A stretch of 16,027 nt of DNA from JBGTBQ01 sp041749275 (GTDB lineage: Bacteria; Acidobacteriota; Blastocatellia; Pyrinomonadales; Pyrinomonadaceae), in NCBI GenBank assembly GCA_041749275.1, contig JBGTBQ010000040.1, positions 1 to 16,027 on the forward strand. The letters are read 5' to 3'. The notes under the pieces were generated by a model that was given only the letters and a program-made list of their open reading frames with translations, ran no database searches and had not been told where the DNA came from. This document shows, in pieces, positions 13,745-16,027 of the stretch (position 1 is the first letter of the stretch; each line of letters starts with the position of its first letter). The position numbers and the translations under genes were made by a program.

Positions 13745-14096
13745 CCGGATTTATTCTTGACACGCGCGTGCCTGTTAGAGCGTGTCTAAAAAGCCCCGCG
13801 AGGGGCGGAATGTTTATAGCCCGCGCCGCTCTCCCCTTGTTCTTTCAAGCCCCGGAGGGGCGGCAGCGCCTACCATGTCGCTCCTCACGGAGCTTCAGCG
13901 ACCTCATGGCACGCGATGGGCTATAAACATTCCGCTCCTCACGGAGCTTCGGCACATGGCTTTTTAGACATGCTCTTAAGATTTTGAATGCTGCTTCCGT
14001 AATTTCCGGAGTAATCCCGAAGACGAAGGCGAGACTCAAAACCCCCTCGCTATGTTTAAAGTAAACAGCGTCGCAGGTTTTCCGCCACAACTATCT
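13745..14096. other. Intergenic region carrying a MITE-like element
   Basis: Between the kinase and CapA genes. Most of it is the 198-bp element at 13778-13975. The rest (13976-14096) shows nothing of note, and the short gap before the kinase presumably holds its promoter; AATAAAT at about 13749-13755 is a weak -10 candidate on the minus strand. Confidence 0.55.
13778..13975. mobile_element. 198-bp MITE-like element with 18-bp terminal inverted repeats and TTA target duplication
   Basis: The ends are GAGCGTGTCTAAAAAGCC (13778-13795) and its inverse GGCTTTTTAGACATGCTC (13958-13975), with one mismatch. Each end is flanked by TTA (13775-13777 and 13976-13978). No reading frame is present. Inside, GGAATGTTTATAGCCC (13807-13822) is perfectly inverted at 13918-13933, and two GCTCC-TCAC-GGAGC hairpins occur (13880-13893, 13934-13947), as well as GC-rich CCCCGCGAGGGG units. 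A 3-bp TNA duplication is the rule for the IS1031 branch of the IS5 family, so a related transposase elsewhere in the genome could have moved it. The whole element can fold into one long hairpin. It ends about 60 bp upstream of the kinase ATG. Confidence 0.75.
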
Positions 14097-15248
14097 TTAC
14101 CTGTAAGCTTCCGCACTGACTGCATTTGGAGTGATCGCGCCATCGTCTGTGATGACAGGCGCACTGGCGCCGAAATCCGCGGTTGAAAGATTGCGGATCG
14201 TAAAAATGGCTGATTTCGCGGTTGTGTCCAAAACCGGGATTCCACGTCCTTCGAGCCGCACGGGGTTGATTCTGCCGCTCAGGAATTTGCCGTCCGGCCC
14301 GATGGTCACTTCTAAAACCATAGTCTCGGCGGTGGCGCCCGCGAGTTGAAACCAGCCGTAGGTAGCGAAATTTCCGAGCGAGTAAGCTATCAAGCGGCCA
14401 TTGTAGATTTCCATGCCGCGCAATACGTGTGGGCCGTGCCCGAGGACTAAATCCGCGCCCGCGTCAATGACAGTTCGAGCAAACACACGCAGATTTCCGC
14501 GCAGTTCACCGAAAAAGATTTCCGTTTTATACGGCACCCGCGTTGCACCCGCGCCTTCCGCGCCTCCATGAAAGGAAACGACTACCACATCGGCCTTTTG
14601 CGCTTGCTCCGAGACGACGCGCCGCGCCGTTTCGAGGTCGTTGACGTTCAGAGAAAGGTTGTTGTGGGCGAACGCGATGAAGGCGATTTTTTTCCCCCTG
14701 ACTTCAAGAGTCGTTGAGGAAAACTTATCTTTGTCGCTTCCAGCGTGTTTTATCCCGAGTTCATCGAGAATCTTACGAGTGCTGCTGCGTCCTTCATCAC
14801 CAAAATCCCCGGCATGATTATTCGCCACACTGAGGACATCGAAGCCGGCAGCTTGAAGATGTTTGCCATAGCTGGGCGGGACGCGAAAAGCGAAACAGTT
14901 CGGACGTTTTCCGCATTTCCCCGAAGCGCCGCCTTCGAGCATCGGGCCTTCGAGATTGCCGAAAGCGATGTCGGCGGCTGACAAAATCGGCGTGACCTCT
15001 TTGAGCGAATCAACGCCGTCGTTAGGCGGCATCCGCGTTTCGTTAGGGAAAGTCGAGCCGAGCATGATATCGCCGACGGCGGCAATCCTGATTGGCTCCC
15101 GATCAGTCGGGGTCGGGCTTGTTTGCGCCAAATGGTTTTGGGCTGGGGTCGCCTCGACCACCGTCAATGTCTGGTTGTTTGATTGACACGCAGCGGCAAC
15201 AAAGATGGCAATGGTGGTTAACAAGAAAACTATTTGTGGCTTACGCAT
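14097..15248 (-). CDS. CapA-family (PGA_cap) lipoprotein
   Basis: 383 aa. ATG follows GGAGACAAC (GGAG, 5-nt spacing). Signal peptide with lipoprotein Cys21 (IVFLLTTIAIFVAAACQSN). A Thr/Pro-rich linker to about 50. The metallophosphoesterase-like CapA domain follows: IRIAAVGDIMLGS (D60), ADIAFGNLEGPML, FRVPPSYGKHLQAAGFDVLS, VANNHAGDFGDEG (N144, H145), VVVVSFHGGAEG (H227), DLVLGHGPHVLRGMEIYNGR (H271, H274) and LIAYSLGNFA. CapA/PgsA proteins act at the outer face of the membrane in poly-gamma-glutamate or capsule synthesis. The usual H-W-G around the third metal motif is H-G-G here. A Cys pair within KCGKRPNC (112, 118) lies after NLEGP. No capB or capC gene is nearby, so the polymer it serves is not known. 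Confidence 0.92.
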   Translation of the reverse strand: MRKPQIVFLLTTIAIFVAAACQSNNQTLTVVEATPAQNHLAQTSPTPTDREPIRIAAVGDIMLGSTFPNETRMPPNDGVDSLKEVTPILSAADIAFGNLEGPMLEGGASGKCGKRPNCFAFRVPPSYGKHLQAAGFDVLSVANNHAGDFGDEGRSSTRKILDELGIKHAGSDKDKFSSTTLEVRGKKIAFIAFAHNNLSLNVNDLETARRVVSEQAQKADVVVVSFHGGAEGAGATRVPYKTEIFFGELRGNLRVFARTVIDAGADLVLGHGPHVLRGMEIYNGRLIAYSLGNFATYGWFQLAGATAETMVLEVTIGPDGKFLSGRINPVRLEGRGIPVLDTTAKSAIFTIRNLSTADFGASAPVITDDGAITPNAVSAEAYR

Positions 15249-15362
15249 GTTGTCTCCATGGTTTCAAGCTAAGTCTTAGATGCGAGGCCAACAGCCACGA
15301 GAAGCATATAACCTGACGGCATTAAACAACGCCCCGCACCTTTGGCCCCGGCCAATTAATTG

Positions 15363-15392
15363 TTGCCGTTGAGCATGTTCAAATGTTATAGT
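15363..15392 (+). promoter_or_regulatory. Candidate sigma-70 promoter
   Basis: TTGCCG (15363-15368) and TATAGT (15387-15392) are 18 bp apart, matching 4 and 5 of 6 consensus bases. It would serve the small open frame at 15430 or, with a leader of about 290 nt, the gene at 15692. Confidence 0.4.
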
Positions 15393-15429
15393 CCGAGGCG
15401 GTCTCAAGCGCAATCCCCTCCGAGAGACC

Positions 15430-15549
15430 ATGAAGGTTGCTTTCCTGCCTCCCCGGTACGAAATTGAAGTTTTAACTGACGAAACGAAGGAGTTGTCCCG
15501 ACAAGGCTGTGACTCAGCTTTTCAACACTTCGATCACCCTGCCGGTTAG
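15430..15549 (+). CDS. Possible 39-aa small protein
   Basis: 39 codons from ATG to TAG, starting about 38 nt after a good -10 box. The product begins MKVAFLPPRYEIEVLTDETK and ends FDHPAG. A GAGA at short spacing is a weak ribosome site. No family was recognised. It may be a leader peptide, a remnant of a longer gene, or chance. Kept as low confidence because it begins right after the only fair promoter in this gap. Confidence 0.22.
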   Translation: MKVAFLPPRYEIEVLTDETKELSRQGCDSAFQHFDHPAG

Positions 15550-15691
15550 GAGGCGTTCCGCGCACGCGCGGCGCGCAAATAAAACACGTTTCCGTAAATC
15601 ATAAGCCCTGACTCATGCGGCCCGGTGCGACCCTCCGATTCTGAAGCACCCGCTGCCGTACTTGGCTTTGTTTTTCAAGCGAGGACCCGTT

Positions 15692-16027
15692 ATGACCCGA
15701 AAGTTTCCGTCCCCCGTTCTCTTGGCGCTCGTCTGCATCATCGCCTGTTCATTTATTACGCCAGCCACCGCTTCCTCGAAAAAGAAGAAGGCGCCCGCGC
15801 GGGCTACAGCCGCGAAATCCGTCGCTAAAAACCAGAAGAGCCGCGCGGCCTCCCGGAAGGATACGGGTAGCCGGAAGACCGCCGCGAAGAGCAGACAGGA
15901 CAAGCGTGGCCGTGTTGAGAAGCGCGCGTCACGAAACGAAAGGGCGCAGAAGAGCACGAAGGACGCGCGCCGTATGTCGCGCCGCGAGCGTCTGGCCGAG
16001 ACCGCGCGCCGCCGCCGCGAGGCCGCC
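15692..16027 (+). CDS. Secreted, highly basic protein, N-terminal part only
   Basis: 112 codons seen before the right edge. ATG at 15692 follows GAGG with 7-nt spacing. A signal peptide ends near 27 (VLLALVCIIACSFITPATAS). The following 85 residues are rich in Lys, Arg, Ala and Ser (SSKKKKAPARATAAKSVAKN, then RRMSRRERLAETARRRREAA) and contain no enzyme motif. Such basic linkers between a signal and a catalytic domain occur in some acidobacterial penicillin-binding proteins, which bind acidic cell-wall or DNA material. The domain itself is beyond the window, so this is a guess. The open frame runs without a stop to the end. Confidence 0.7.
   Translation, partial: MTRKFPSPVLLALVCIIACSFITPATASSKKKKAPARATAAKSVAKNQKSRAASRKDTGSRKTAAKSRQDKRGRVEKRASRNERAQKSTKDARRMSRRERLAETARRRREAA

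Larger units (their letters stand above)
15249..15691. other. Divergent intergenic region before the basic secreted protein
   Basis: 443 bp between the CapA gene and the rightmost gene. It has one fair plus-strand promoter (15363-15392), a 39-codon open frame (15430-15549), a small hairpin CCGCG-CACG-CGCGG around 15558-15571 and an SD-like GAGG at 15681. No tRNA or other RNA was recognised. Confidence 0.55.

Noticed and set aside
13757..13762. Perfect TTGACA on the plus strand
   Set aside because: No -10 box at 16-18 bp and no plus-strand gene downstream; probably chance.
13778..13975. CRISPR-like cluster of repeated GCTCCTCACGGAGC units
   Set aside because: Only two copies, in an inverted frame with terminal repeats and a target duplication; no regular spacers and no cas genes.
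15613..15957. 114-codon minus-strand open frame
   Set aside because: Phe/Ala/Arg-rich mirror of the basic secreted protein, whose plus-strand reading has a Shine-Dalgarno and a signal peptide.

Overview
The window looks like a chromosomal stretch of a GC-rich Acidobacteriota member, probably class Blastocatellia. Three things point there: an Oar-type TonB-dependent receptor with a carboxypeptidase-regulatory N-terminal domain and a late Gly/Arg-rich tract; a secreted VWFA protein of the type common in Acidobacteria; and short palindromic intergenic elements rich in heptamer-like units. The assignment is inferred from gene content. No rRNA, tRNA, CRISPR array or phage gene was seen.

Layout. 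1-4558 (minus): an ECF sigma factor, a single-pass membrane protein and a Spy/CpxP-like periplasmic protein (the last two overlapping by ATGA), followed by a large Oar-like outer-membrane receptor that runs off the left edge. The first three resemble a CnrH/CnrY/CnrX-type envelope-sensing set. 5096-7874: a LysW-like zinc-ribbon mini-protein (plus), a VWFA lipid/periplasm-targeted protein (minus), then a plus-strand pair of a secreted carboxypeptidase-regulatory-like protein and an excisionase-type helix-turn-helix protein, closed by a perfect 16-bp hairpin. 7973-10633 (minus): a small two-TM protein translationally coupled to a secreted DsbD-N-like protein, a DUF4349 protein and a DUF4126 membrane protein. 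10705-13720 (minus): a HAMP histidine kinase followed by an NtrC-type sigma-54 response regulator, a two-component pair separated by a very strong 28-bp inverted repeat. 13778-13975: a 198-bp non-coding mobile element (MITE-like) with 18-bp terminal inverted repeats and a TTA target duplication, just upstream of the kinase. 14097-15248 (minus): a CapA-family lipoprotein. 15692-end (plus): the start of a secreted, very basic protein.

Most genes act at the cell envelope: outer-membrane uptake or attachment, periplasmic stress sensing, thiol chemistry, surface polysaccharide and two-component signalling.

The most unusual pattern is that the stop codons of four minus-strand genes (Spy-like, VWFA, sigma-54 regulator and histidine kinase) lie inside inverted-repeat elements, so the repeats encode the last few residues of these proteins and probably shape transcript ends. 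The best candidates for a less-described system are the ECF/TM/Spy-like module, the LysW-like protein with a polyacidic tail ending in Tyr in place of the canonical Glu, and the repeat families.
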